A DNA stretch of 64,000 bases from Sepioteuthis lessoniana (lineage: Eukaryota > Mollusca > Cephalopoda > Myopsida > Loliginidae). Numbering within the stretch: the stretch's first letter is position 1; every line of letters begins with the position of its first letter. The position numbers were made by a program, and so were the translations under genes. Under the pieces are notes generated by a model. That model searched no databases. It saw only the letters and a list, made by a program, of their open reading frames with translations, and was not told the origin of the DNA. This document shows positions 10,260 through 52,599 of the stretch, one piece after another. The stretch is taken from positions 83,890,836-83,954,835 of the forward strand of contig OY757904.1 in assembly GCA_963585895.1 (NCBI GenBank), written 5' to 3'.

Positions 10260-11560
10260 CCAATAACTAAATTTAACATGAGGGAACAACGCTTGAAAGA
10301 GACACGGGAAATCATCAGGGAAACAAGATTAGCTTCCACCCTTGGGTCTGGTGAAAGTTTTTCGGAGTTTTCTGACTGAAAGGAACAATCACCAACTAGT
10401 GAAGGTATGAATCCTCATGGAGAACAACAAAGATATCAAGCAGTTCAGAATTATTTCACTGAACTGTACTAAAAGCAAGATATTTTTCGAAGATTGTCCT
10501 AATGGCTGACAAAGTCCCTTCTAAAGAATGATTAAATCGAAATATCACTATAGAAGGGTGGAATCTCTGAAACTCCTGAATCCTTGCAGAACACAGGAAT
10601 GGTAACACAGCTACTGAAAGAAACCAAGGAGAGCAGGATGACTTTGTGGTCTTATGATTGGACTTTGCTAATACCTACAGTCCATACTATACGGGTCAGT
10701 TGGAGAAGTGCTTAAAAAATATCATATTCTTTGCAAGATCTATAACCTCATTTTGGATTACTACAATAACTACTAGATGAGAGTGACTTCAGTATCAATA
10801 ATATCCCAGTGACACAAGCTTAAGAATTGAATTATGATAGGCTGCAACATTTCAGTTATCCTTTTTTCCCTCATCATGAATATGGTGGTCAAATTGGAGA
10901 GAGCAAAGCGCAAAGGACTTCTTACAAAGACTGGTATATAGCAGCTATCACCTTGACCCTGCAAACATCATTACTTCTTGGCAACAAATGGATCCTACAA
11001 GTACTTGAGAATCTCACCTCATGAGTAAGGATGAGCTCAAGACCATCAAAGTCAACATCTATTGTGTTAAAGAAAGGAAAAGTGAACATATTCTGCTTCC
11101 CAATTTTTGAAAGTTCTACCCAAATATTTACAAAAAAGCCAATCAAAAGCTGGGTAAACTCTTTGACTGTAGCCTGAAGGAGACAGCTGTCATCAGCAAG
11201 AGCAGTGATAACCTTGAGGCCTGGTTTATCAGGGTTGATAAATCGGGATAACTTGACTGTTTCAAAACTTGGATATACCAGTACATCATCTCACTCATGG
11301 TTTTATAAGTCTCTGCAAATATATTATGTCTTGTTGTCAACAATGGAATATCTAGAGAGGAAGATCAGCAGCTATCTGCCAAAGAGGTTTGGCCTTCAAG
11401 GAGCTCTAATAGTGCTGCAGTTTATGGGATCATCAACATCCTTCAGCTTCCTTTTTGTAACCTTATTGAAGAAATTGTGGTGACAAGAACAAGAGATGCA
11501 GTGCAGTATGGAGACACTAGGGAACCCAAAGTGTTGCAGGTAGCTTGAGGCATATGACTC
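10260..11560 (+). pseudogene. Degenerate LINE reverse transcriptase
   Basis: Several plus-strand frames together follow one reverse-transcriptase family common in aquatic invertebrates. In order they show a basic stretch (about 10280-10370), NPHGEQQRYQAVQNYF, GMVTQLLKETKE, KSAERKAKG-like sequence near 10895, then VNSLTVA, KTWIYQYIISLM, MEYLERKISSYLPKRFGL, NILQLPFCNLIEEIVVTRTRD. Several frameshifts and stops separate these. The identification rests on the order of recalled family motifs. Confidence 0.65.
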
Positions 11561-11880
11561 TTCTGAGATGATGACAGTTGGGCAATCAGACTTGCATCAC
11601 TTTCCAAGCTGCTAGATTACCAAAGCCAGTGTGAGGGAGCAACAACATCGACTCCAGTAAATACTTTCGAGCATTGAGGTCAGTAAGATAGTGTGAGTTA
11701 ATGAGTTTCGACTAGGTAGGAAAATGCAATATGACAGAACATAATTTTGTTGTAGTTTTCGTGGGCTAAATTTCATCGCTTAATTGTAATATATTGTCTT
11801 GATCTACGATGAACCCCGCGGGTGTAGTTGACAGATACATACAGCCGTATATAAATTCGACAAAGTGACTACCAGAAAAA

Positions 11881-12009
11881 AGCAATGCATGAGTGTAAGC
11901 GGTGACCAATGGAGAACAAGCACTGCGTGGGTATAAACCATGGCCAATGAAAAACAAGCATTGCATGGGTGTAAACCATGATCAATGAAATACTAGCATT
12001 GCGTGAGAG
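11881..12009. repeat. 38-bp tandem repeat (about 3.4 units) in LTR upstream region
   Basis: Units start at 11881, 11919, 11957 and 11995 with AGCA(A/C/T)TGC(A/G)TG. The first two contain CCAAT and the third has TCAAT. Confidence 0.88.
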
Positions 12010-12049
12010 AAGAGGCGCGGCTATGTGGGTCGTGTAGGAGATATAAGAC

Positions 12050-12058
12050 TATATAAGG
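12050..12058 (+). promoter_or_regulatory. TATA box of the candidate LTR
   Basis: TATATAAGG lies about 50-150 bp after the CCAAT repeats and 120 bp before AATAAA. Confidence 0.5.
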
Positions 12059-12440
12059 TCTAGAATTTTGGTTGAAGTCAGTTCCCGCAGGCTGTCCCGA
12101 CTCCCGATTGCTCCTTTGTGTGCTTCAAATCTCTTCGACTGCTCTCCTGCTCCACATAAGAGTAATCGTCGAAGAATAAAAATGTAAGACTATATTTTTG
12201 TATGAAAATTATCCTCGTTGTTTGTCAAGATCCAACTGTATTATACTACATAATATCCGACACCTTACTATACCCTGCAAATCTTCACACACGAGGCAGG
12301 AGTAAAACACCTTTCAGTGTACAGGAAGAGTATCCCTGCAGTATCTCTTCAGTAGCTGCACCAAGGCTTTGACTGATACCACCCCAATCAGGTGCCGGTA
12401 GAAGTTTTTGTTACAGCCATAAAATCCCACAGAAAAAGAG

Positions 12441-12665
12441 GAGGTGAACGTGGTGTAATGGTTATCTTCGTGAGAAATGGACACGGTGACCCGAGTTCAA
12501 ATCCTCGACGGGACTGTTTGTATTTCACATTGTGTTAATGCTCTTGGGAAATGTATGAATCCAATTATTCTCTCTCCAGCTATAGATAAATAGTAGACTA
12601 AATTCTTTAGCTTTGGTTAAGCAATCAGTTTAGAAGAAAAATCTTGAATTCAAACCTGTTAAACT
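12441..12665 (+). mobile_element. tRNA-derived SINE-2 copy
   Basis: The A-box-like segment is GTGGTGTAATGGTTA and the B box is CGAGTTCAAATCC. A body follows with TGCTCTTGGGAAA..TATGAATCC and AGCTATAGATAAATAGTA, as in the copies at 19975, 20731 and 58780. Confidence 0.8.
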
Positions 12666-13379
12666 CTGCTTGAAAATTGACTTTGTGTCATATCCTGTTA
12701 AATACATACAACTCAAGAAAAAATATCCACTTTTTCAATGCCAGAGAGGAGATTCATTCACCAGATTAGCAACTAAAAGTGGATCTTGGAAGAAAGACGA
12801 AGTTCCCTGATCCCATCATGCAAATAACACTACCAAAAAACATAATCATATTAGATTTAACTAAGCAGGTGATCATGTGAAAATTAACTATCTTAAGAGG
12901 AGCAACTGGCGGAAATTTATGCAAGGGAGCTGACCAAATACCAGGAGCTGGTAGAACATAAGACTGGGCTGGTAGACTTTAAGTAAGCCAACAGAAGTGA
13001 ACGGCTGGGCGGTTTTAGGATCCTTACTGTAGAGCCTTGAGTAGACGTTATAATAATAGCTGCTAAGAGGGAGGTCATAAAAAGGGTTCAAGAAAAAATC
13101 ACTACATGGCTTTGCAATAAGAAAGTGAGTCCATAGGTTGTTGCTGATAATCAGCTGGCTCACCAAGGTAAGAGAGTTTGATGTAGAAAGACCTAAATGC
13201 CCTGATAAACCCAGGGATATCACTGATGATTCATCCCAGAACGTCTGTGAGATATATGGGAAAAGAAGATTTGTAGTTGGTTATTGGTTTCTTTTGTTTA
13301 GTATATTTTGGGTTAAGATATCTGACTCCATTTGCTCCTCTTACCCCATCTAACTTGTTGGCTTTTTTTGTATGCGAAA
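12666..13379. other. Non-coding stretch, nothing recognised
   Basis: Short overlapping frames on both strands without recognisable motifs. No repeat partner was seen. Confidence 0.35.
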
Positions 13380-13910
13380 GCTACAAGAGAATTTTGGGAA
13401 GGAAAGAAATGAACGAAGATACCTTATAAATTTCAACTTTATTTTAGGATTTAAAACGACTCTTCTATTGCGATATATTTTCCTGAACAGACGTAGTCGA
13501 GTCTCCCAAACAAGGCGTTGAGATGTATCAGTCATTTTCGGTGGCTGATGAGTATAAAGTCTGTGGTTATGTTCAGTTGGTGTTTTTGTGAGGTATGTTA
13601 GCAGAGAGGGCTGTTAACATGGGAGTCATTTGGGTGAGTTGTGAGTTTGAAGGTCTGTCCTGTTGTCTAGTATATATGTTCAACAAAGGCTGTTACTGGT
13701 GGAGCGTGAGCTAGCGTGTCGCAAAGCAGACACGTGGTCTTCTCTACCAGCAGCAGGAGAGAAGTGGTTCTTTCCAGTCCAAGTGGTCACTGCAGAATGA
13801 GAACAGGTTTCTTTCTGGTGCCCGCAAGTCTGTTTTTCAGGCATGCGCGGATTTCGCTTCCTGTCAGAGGCTTCTGGGAACCGCTGCCTTTTTTTAATTT
13901 ATTTCATTTT
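13380..13910 (-). mobile_element. LTR-type fragment (family L), copy 4
   Basis: The segment 13840-13895 (GCATGCGCGG...CCTGTCAGAGGCTTCTGGGAA) matches 3260-3305 of copy 1 in the same orientation. On the minus strand AATAAA at about 13440 is followed by GGTATCTTCGTTCATTTC, resembling the R-U5 ends of other copies. Confidence 0.5.
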
Positions 13911-13949
13911 TAAGATATTTTATCACTCTCCACATATGTATTTGACAAT

Positions 13950-13965
13950 ATATATATATATATCT
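13950..13965. repeat. (TA)n microsatellite
   Basis: About seven TA units. Confidence 0.8.
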
Positions 13966-14325
13966 CAATTCAGAATTATATCATATCCATTATAGAAGAC
14001 AGCAACATTATAATAACTTTGATTTTTTTTTTAATTTTAAGTAGTGGTCATAAATTCTGTACTACTACTTTTACTACTTTTATACATATCGGAGCCGTCC
14101 CGTCTAAGATACCTAAAATATCCAGTTTAGTAAAAACGCTGAGTCACCTATGATGTCAGACAACAAAACGTTGTACATACGTCATGAGCGAACTTCTGTT
14201 ATGAACACACGAACTATTCTTTGAAAGTTTATTCGGCTAGCCTTTCGGAGATAAAATTATTACAACAGGATAAAATATATTATATTTAAAAATTCCTGTC
14301 CAAAGTATAATGAAGTATCTCATTA

Positions 14326-14727
14326 TTACTTATGTTTAATAAAGGAATTTCCTGTGTACAGAAAATACTTCACTCGACCAGCAGAGTAGCAGCGGCAAAC
14401 ACTATAAAAACGCAGCAGGATGTAACCAAAAGTCACACCGCAGGCGTGGACACTTCGGTCGGCCGTGTTCGCCGGCTCACGGATCAGGTTGGGTGTGTCG
14501 AGGCCTTCTGACATGGATTCCTGGAAGTCGGCATTCATATCGGGCGCGCCAAGACTGACATCCCTCAGGCTGAAACCCTCCATAGAGGGACTAGGTTTAT
14601 TGCCTGGCGCATGAGGCACCTCTTTTTGGGGGAATGCTAACGGGGCCTGAGGCATTTTTAGAGCCGTCGGGCGTGTCTGGGCTATGGCCCTGCGCCCAGA
14701 CCCACCTAAAAAAAAGTCTTCTGCCAC
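14326..14727 (-). CDS. Hypothetical open frame in GC-richer repeat DNA
   Basis: A 133-codon frame starting MAEDFFLGG. Its first 90 residues are Pro/Ala/Ser-rich and hydrophilic, with SMEGFSLRDVSLGAPDMNAD. The C-terminal part is hydrophobic and Cys/Tyr-rich and looks like read-through of non-coding DNA. I recognise no family. The composition and surroundings suggest a fragment of a mobile-element protein rather than a host gene. Confidence 0.2.
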   Translation of the reverse strand: MAEDFFLGGSGRRAIAQTRPTALKMPQAPLAFPQKEVPHAPGNKPSPSMEGFSLRDVSLGAPDMNADFQESMSEGLDTPNLIREPANTADRSVHACGVTFGYILLRFYSVCRCYSAGRVKYFLYTGNSFIKHK

Positions 14728-15301
14728 AGTCGTCCAGTCAGTGGAACGTACGAAAAAACTACTCGGTATCTGGGCTTCGACTCGGCACGGTGGTCAAGAT
14801 CAAGGACAGATTCGAAGCCGAATGGCTCTTGACTTCGGCTGAGCCGCCTTTGAGTGGGCGATGATGTCATTGACAGCATTGTATAGCACTGGGCCTCTTG
14901 GTCAAGTTTAAGCTATAATCAAGTATCTATGCCTGAACTCAAGTTTGGGTCCATGTCCTGCAAGGTTCATTAGGCTCACATTGCACTATGTGAACCTACC
15001 AGCTTAGTCCAACGGGGTTCGAGTCTTGGCTCGAGCCCGACCACCAATTCTCTCAACCCCAATGACCCGAAAGTCGATTATAGTGTCAAGTCTTGTTTGG
15101 TGGGAGGCAGAGACAAATACCCACTTGGCAGCCGGGCTTAGCCCTGAGAAGAGGAATCTATCTCTCCTAGCAGCATGGGGTTTGTGTCATCACCACCAAA
15201 CCAATCTGCCGAACGTGGGGTTTGCGACCTTACCACCAGCCGAAGCAGAAGACGTGGAATCCAACCAACCAAAGCTGTGGACCCAGCACAGCTTACCAGA
15301 C

Positions 15302-16535
15302 CAATCACAACTGCTTTTTCTCATTTAAACCACTCATCTCAGAGCTAATCTCAGAAAGCCTTACAACCAAACAGCTCTTCTAAGAGCTAATCTCAGAAAG
15401 TCTTCGGAGACCATTTTTGGTTTTCTCACAACACCCTCACACAGTAGTTGTTCCTGCGCAACTAAGCACCAGCACTAACTGCAGACCAGCACCAGCTTAA
15501 CCCATCAGCTGTTCCTGCGCAACTAAGCCACGACGTTTGCAGCATCGTCCACGAGCGACTCATTGCTCGGACTTGTAGCAATTAGACGGACAAAATAAGC
15601 ATAAAAAGTAGTCGTAAAGAAAACGACACAACACTTCAACAAAACGGTACATTATCAACAATAATACTTACAAACGTAATACAAAAAGCAAAGTGTAAAA
15701 GTTAAAGAAGAGCTAGAGTTGTTAAGTGAACTTAATAAGTTGCAAAATAATATGCCCGCAAACTCATCTTGTCTCTTAGGTTGTTAAATGTTTGTTGTTT
15801 CCGTGAGGTCGATTTTACGTGGTCATCGGCTCTTATAAGTCGCTGGCGTGTTAACGTCCACTTGAACGGTCTGCAGCATATCTAAGAGGGAGATATTTCT
15901 CTTGCGTTTGTATTTGTACCCCAAAACAGAATGTCGTATGTCTTATGTGCTCTGATTGGTTGCCGACAATGGCTCTTGACCAATCACACAAGCTCTTATC
16001 AGGCGATGTCTGAGGGGCGATAAATGCGAGGTTTCGTTTGTTATTTCTTTTTGACTAGCATCAACACTTGAGCCCGCATCGACACACACCCGGTTAACCA
16101 AGAATTGAATAAACCGAGACATCGATCACACAGCTTATGTAACCAGCTTCTGTAGCAACTAGTCCATGAGCGACTCACTGCTCAGATTAGTACCAACACT
16201 TCAAGGCCATATCGACACTCACCTGGTTAACCAAAGTACTGCACAACCGGGACATCGATCATCCAGCCTTTGCAACCAATGCGTCCACTTCATTGGCCGT
16301 CTCCAACAACATCTACAGCCTGACCATACAACAACTAATATCTGCACCAAACACAGTGACCATCCTCACCTTCTAGACGCGCTGTCGCTACAAACTAATA
16401 AACAATGGTGTTTAACTCCTTCCTACACCACATAGATTTTCAACATCCACCAGAAGAGAGCAAGACAGACGTCACACAGCAACCGGCCACTCACACATCC
16501 ATACACCATCACCAGGGTCCCCTACGACATACATG
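15302..16535 (+). repeat. GC-richer composite repeat with two promoter-like modules
   Basis: Several motifs recur. GAGCTAATCTCAGAAAG occurs at 15341 and 15383. GTTCCTGCGCAACTAAG occurs twice, near 15448 and 15505. A GAGCGACTCA hairpin is at 15552 and 16166. A CACC(C/T)GGTTAACCAA...ACATCGATCA block is at 16088 and 16219, with a relative at 17848. Inverted CCAAT boxes (15955 and 15980) precede GATAAATG near 16019, like an LTR upstream region. No coding domain was found. Confidence 0.45.
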
Positions 16536-16551
16536 TGTGACAAAAAGTAAA

Positions 16552-16772
16552 AGTAAAAAAAGTTGGCGACCTTAGTCGAGGGCAACCAGAAGGCTCCCTT
16601 TTCGATAGCTACTACACTGAGGTGTAGGGAAGGGCGTTACTCCTTTCCCTGGATTGCTCCACTTTACCCTTGATACGTACCTTATATTGCTGAGTGTTAA
16701 GCAAGGAGGTATCAAGTACCATTTTTAAAGTCTTTGGTATGACGCGACCTGGGATTGAAGCCAGGTTGCCGC
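16552..16772 (-). mobile_element. tRNA-derived SINE-1 copy, head partly lost
   Basis: AGTTGGCGACC, CTACACTGAGGTGTAG and GCTGAGTGTTAAGCAAGG align with 3679-3941. The B-box complement reads GGGATTGAAGCCAGG. Beyond it the tRNA head gives way to unrelated sequence. Confidence 0.82.
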
Positions 16773-17079
16773 GACCTGCCGATAAACATAAACGGATCAA
16801 GTTACACGCCCGCTGTAGGACAATTATATCCGGGTACGGCCGGAACTGACTAAGCCCTTTTTCTTTCTAACGACCTTGACACCTCGTGACAGCTAAAAGA
16901 AAAGGATGAATTAAAATTAACAATATTTACAAAGCACTTCGGCCAAAAATAACGTGATAAAACTGGAACTAATAGTCGTCGCCAGCTTATAGTAGGTAAA
17001 GAAAATACTTAATGGCTACACTCATTTTTTATCAAAGAATTTTATATTCACGCGGCTGGAGCTGTGTGTCACAGCACCT

Positions 17080-17406
17080 TCATAATATCAACAAGCCCTC
17101 GTCAGCTAGCTCTTCGCGAAGCTCTTTAAGGAGGAATCCTGCATTTTGTGCGGTCGCATTCACCTTACCTTCCGGCGTTGGTCCCACTTCTCGTGGTAGA
17201 TCTGCCTTTCTTCCACCTACATAGGTATGCACAAAGGTCCTTTTTAGGACCATAAGAGGTCTCTGTCTGCGGGTCAGAGCATCTCTGGCGGTCAGTAATG
17301 ACCAGTCGAAATAGACGGCCAGGTGACGAAGACGGATTCTAAGACCAACCGGTCTTACTCTCGCTCGGTTCCGATTGTCCGATAAGCTGCGCAGCGCTAA
17401 TGGCAC
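17080..17406 (-). CDS. Hypothetical open frame, unassigned
   Basis: A 108-codon basic frame ending KELREELADEGLLIL, overlapped by an open frame on the other strand (17012-17224). It lies just before a GC-rich tandem array, where stop codons are scarce by composition. I recognise no family. It may be the end of a mobile-element gene. Confidence 0.15.
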   Translation of the reverse strand: MPLALRSLSDNRNRARVRPVGLRIRLRHLAVYFDWSLLTARDALTRRQRPLMVLKRTFVHTYVGGRKADLPREVGPTPEGKVNATAQNAGFLLKELREELADEGLLIL

Positions 17407-17491
17407 GGTCCAGCCTTTAGCTACCGCTTCGCTATCTGCGCAGCGCTAAGATAACGCCCATCTTAGCCTCGGCCTCCTGGCCTGTCCGCTT

Positions 17492-17757
17492 GTCCGCACG
17501 GCTTTGGCGCGAACCTAGCCATAGCCATTGTCCGCACGGCTTTGGCGCGAACCTAGCCATAGCCATCGTCCGCACGGCTTTGACACGACAAAGCCTTCGC
17601 TCCTGTCCGCTCGTCCGCACGGCTTTGACACGACAAAGCCTTCGCTCCCGTCCGATACGTCCGCACGGCTTTGGCGCGAACCTAGCCATAGCCATCGTCC
17701 GCACGGCTTTGACACGGCAAAGCTTTCGCTCCCGTCCGATACGTCCGCACGGCTAGG
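17492..17757. repeat. GC-rich tandem array with two alternating unit types
   Basis: Seven starts of GTCCGCACGGCT lie at 17492, 17530, 17568, 17613, 17659, 17697 and 17743. Three 38-bp units continue TTGGCGCGAACCTAGCC. Three 45-46-bp units continue TTGACACG(A/G)CAAAGC. The order is A A B B A B plus a partial unit. The long frames on both strands here are by-products of the array. Confidence 0.92.
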
Positions 17758-17845
17758 GGGCCCGGCAAAGCCCTAGCCTTTCCTCGACCTCGACGCTCTT
17801 ACAAGGTACAACGCAGTCCACGTAACGAGCCAGCAGCTGGATCTA

Positions 17846-18070
17846 CACACCCTTGGTTAACCCAACATACCGTCATAACCGGGAATATCGATCTACCAAC
17901 CTCGACCGACCTCAGCTGCCCGCGACGACTATCCAACGGTATCCAACGACCCGACCGAATCTCAGCTTACCAGCATCAAACATCCAGCTGTATCTCCACG
18001 ACTCGACCTACGCCAGCTACCCTTGTCGAACGTCCAGCTGCGAACATCTACAACACGACTATACCAGCTA
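17846..18070 (+). repeat. Third copy of the GGTTAACC / ATCGATC block
   Basis: CACCCTTGGTTAACCCAAC...CCGGGAATATCGATCTACC resembles the blocks at 16088 and 16219. Pyrimidine-rich CCAGCT-containing repeats follow. Confidence 0.45.
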
Positions 18071-18261
18071 ACGACGTAACCCATCCTAGCTGAAGACTAC
18101 ATACAACCGCCACGGACATTTACATACACGCTTGTAAATACGACAAATAAATCGTCGCTTGTTATTATTGTTAACCCGCCTTTGTTCCTTCATATTGCTT
18201 TGGCTGTTCTCATTCACATAACTCATTTGCGGGGTCGACATACTTATCGTCTCCGCAACAA

Positions 18262-18305
18262 GGTCTCCCAGACCATTGGCGAACACTTTACCCACTGGCC
18301 AATGT
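18262..18305 (-). mobile_element. SINE-1 tRNA-head fragment
   Basis: GGTCTCCCAGACCATTGGCGAACACT...CCACTGGCCAATG matches the head end of the SINE-1 copies at 20956 and 21361. The rest is absent. Confidence 0.6.
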
Positions 18306-19429
18306 TATATTGTTGCTATCTTTTATAATGGATATGGTATGATTTTGAATCGAACTGTGTAACGATATATATAAAAATTTCGAAATAACACTTTTCAAAC
18401 TACAATGAATAAGTTTACAGTGAATGCTTTCATAAGAATGAATCTATTCATAGACATAATTTAATGGGACGTAACTCATGTTATATTGAACGCTGACACG
18501 TTGACCGGTGAAATAGAAGAAAATACCGTAAACTTTTCTCCCAATCACCGCTTCTTAGCGTTTTCCAATTTAGACAGTTCGATGAATTATTTTTGTTGAA
18601 AGTGAGTTTTTCTTTAAACTTTCAAATCTCTTTCAAATCATTATTTGTCGTTAAAATATGTCATTTGGGATTTGGAAGTCTTTTTACTGACTGAATATTA
18701 TTTGGTGTTGAAGAAACTATAGCTAATGTAACGTTTGTAATATTGAGTCTTTTTATTTTATTTTTTGTTAAAATATCGTTTTAGTCATTAATATAACTTA
18801 ATTTATTTTCATTGACTGATTCGAGGTTTTGATGTTTTTATTTCACAGTTAGTTGCTTCCCATTGCAACAATTTCATTCCAATTTAAGGGTTTGCGAAAT
18901 TCATGGTGGGTTGAAAACACAAGTTTTTAAAACTTTTTTTAACATTTTTTGTTTAATAATACAAAACGTTACAAATACAATAAAAGCAAGGAAATTGATA
19001 AAATTTTTAGATTACATATTTGGTATTATCCCTTGCAAAACCACTTGCAAACGTCATTGAAGCATGAAGGATGGTTCACTGATTACATTGATGTTTTTTA
19101 TTTATTTTAATTGTTTTTAACATTGTTTGTGGTTGTTGTTTTTAATTACAAACGTGTATAATTCTTAAAGTTGTTTTCTGATGTTTAACATTATTCTCTC
19201 TTGTTTATTTTTGTTTTTTGAATTTCTTACAATACAGATCTTCGACATAATGCCAACTTGTGGATAACGAAATCCATTCTTTCTCTTTATTCTATCCACG
19301 CATTAAAATGACAGAAAAAGTGATGATTTGATTTTTTTCCTTTCTTAATTTTTCTTCTTTTTTTTATTTACTTCAGAACATGATGTATAATAATTATAAC
19401 ATTTTAAGAATCTATTTTCTTGTTTCCAG
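18306..19429. other. AT-rich flank upstream of SLC30A5
   Basis: No TATA box, CpG island or coding frame that I can support. A transcription start and first non-coding exon are expected somewhere here. The CG-containing stretch 18480-18590 followed by GAAAGTGAG is one possible place. Confidence 0.3.
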
Positions 19430-19666
19430 CAGGTGTCATCTATAAATGTCTTCCTTTTTGGTGAATGTTGATGTTGTCAGAAAGCAAGAAAAAGAACAAA
19501 TTCCGGACCCTCAATCAAGAAATTATCCTAATCTCCAGCATCGTCAACGGGTTATTCCTTCACAATCTTCATCCAGACATCATTTAGTACATCGAACTGT
19601 GGGAAGATATTAACTGATCAATAACAATGATATAGTACTACACTAGTAGTCACCAAAGTTATTAGT
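19430..19666 (+). other. Possible 5' UTR part of the first SLC30A5 coding exon
   Basis: A pyrimidine-rich acceptor-like TTTCCAG ends at 19429, and no other start codon is favoured before the ATG at 19667. This stretch could therefore be UTR spliced to an upstream non-coding exon. A second acceptor-like ACAATACAG ends near 19238. There is no transcript evidence, so this is inference. Confidence 0.3.
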
Positions 19667-52535
<32,869 letters not shown>

Positions 52536-52567
52536 AACAATTATTTATTCAGAAATCTATATTCACT

Positions 52568-52573
52568 AATAAA
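52568..52573 (+). terminator. SLC30A5 polyadenylation signal
   Basis: A canonical AATAAA lies 32 bp after the stop codon and is followed by a T-rich stretch. It implies a very short 3' UTR unless later signals are used. Confidence 0.65.
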
Positions 52574-52599
52574 CTTTTTCTGTAACTTGTGTCTTTTCT

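Larger units (their letters stand above)
11784..12250 (+). mobile_element. Candidate solo LTR
   Basis: It starts TGTAATA and ends TACTACA, imperfectly inverted (6 of 7). In order it has tandem 38-bp CCAAT-bearing repeats (11881-12009), TATATAAGG (12050), and AATAAA (12175), spaced as in a U3-R-U5 promoter. No coding sequence lies inside. No target duplication is evident, so the exact ends are uncertain. Confidence 0.5.

Noticed and set aside
12441..12520. Possible functional tRNA gene
   Set aside because: A and B boxes are present, but acceptor-stem pairing is lacking and the sequence continues into a SINE body.
15013..15039. tRNA-like GGTTCGAGTC followed by CTCGAGCCCGACCACCA
   Set aside because: It is a near-perfect hairpin, but no cloverleaf or A box could be placed upstream. 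I do not call a tRNA.
17432..17776. Several open frames on both strands with repeated RPHGF / SRADVS-like units
   Set aside because: They come from the tandem array. Repeat units without stops give periodic frames in every direction.
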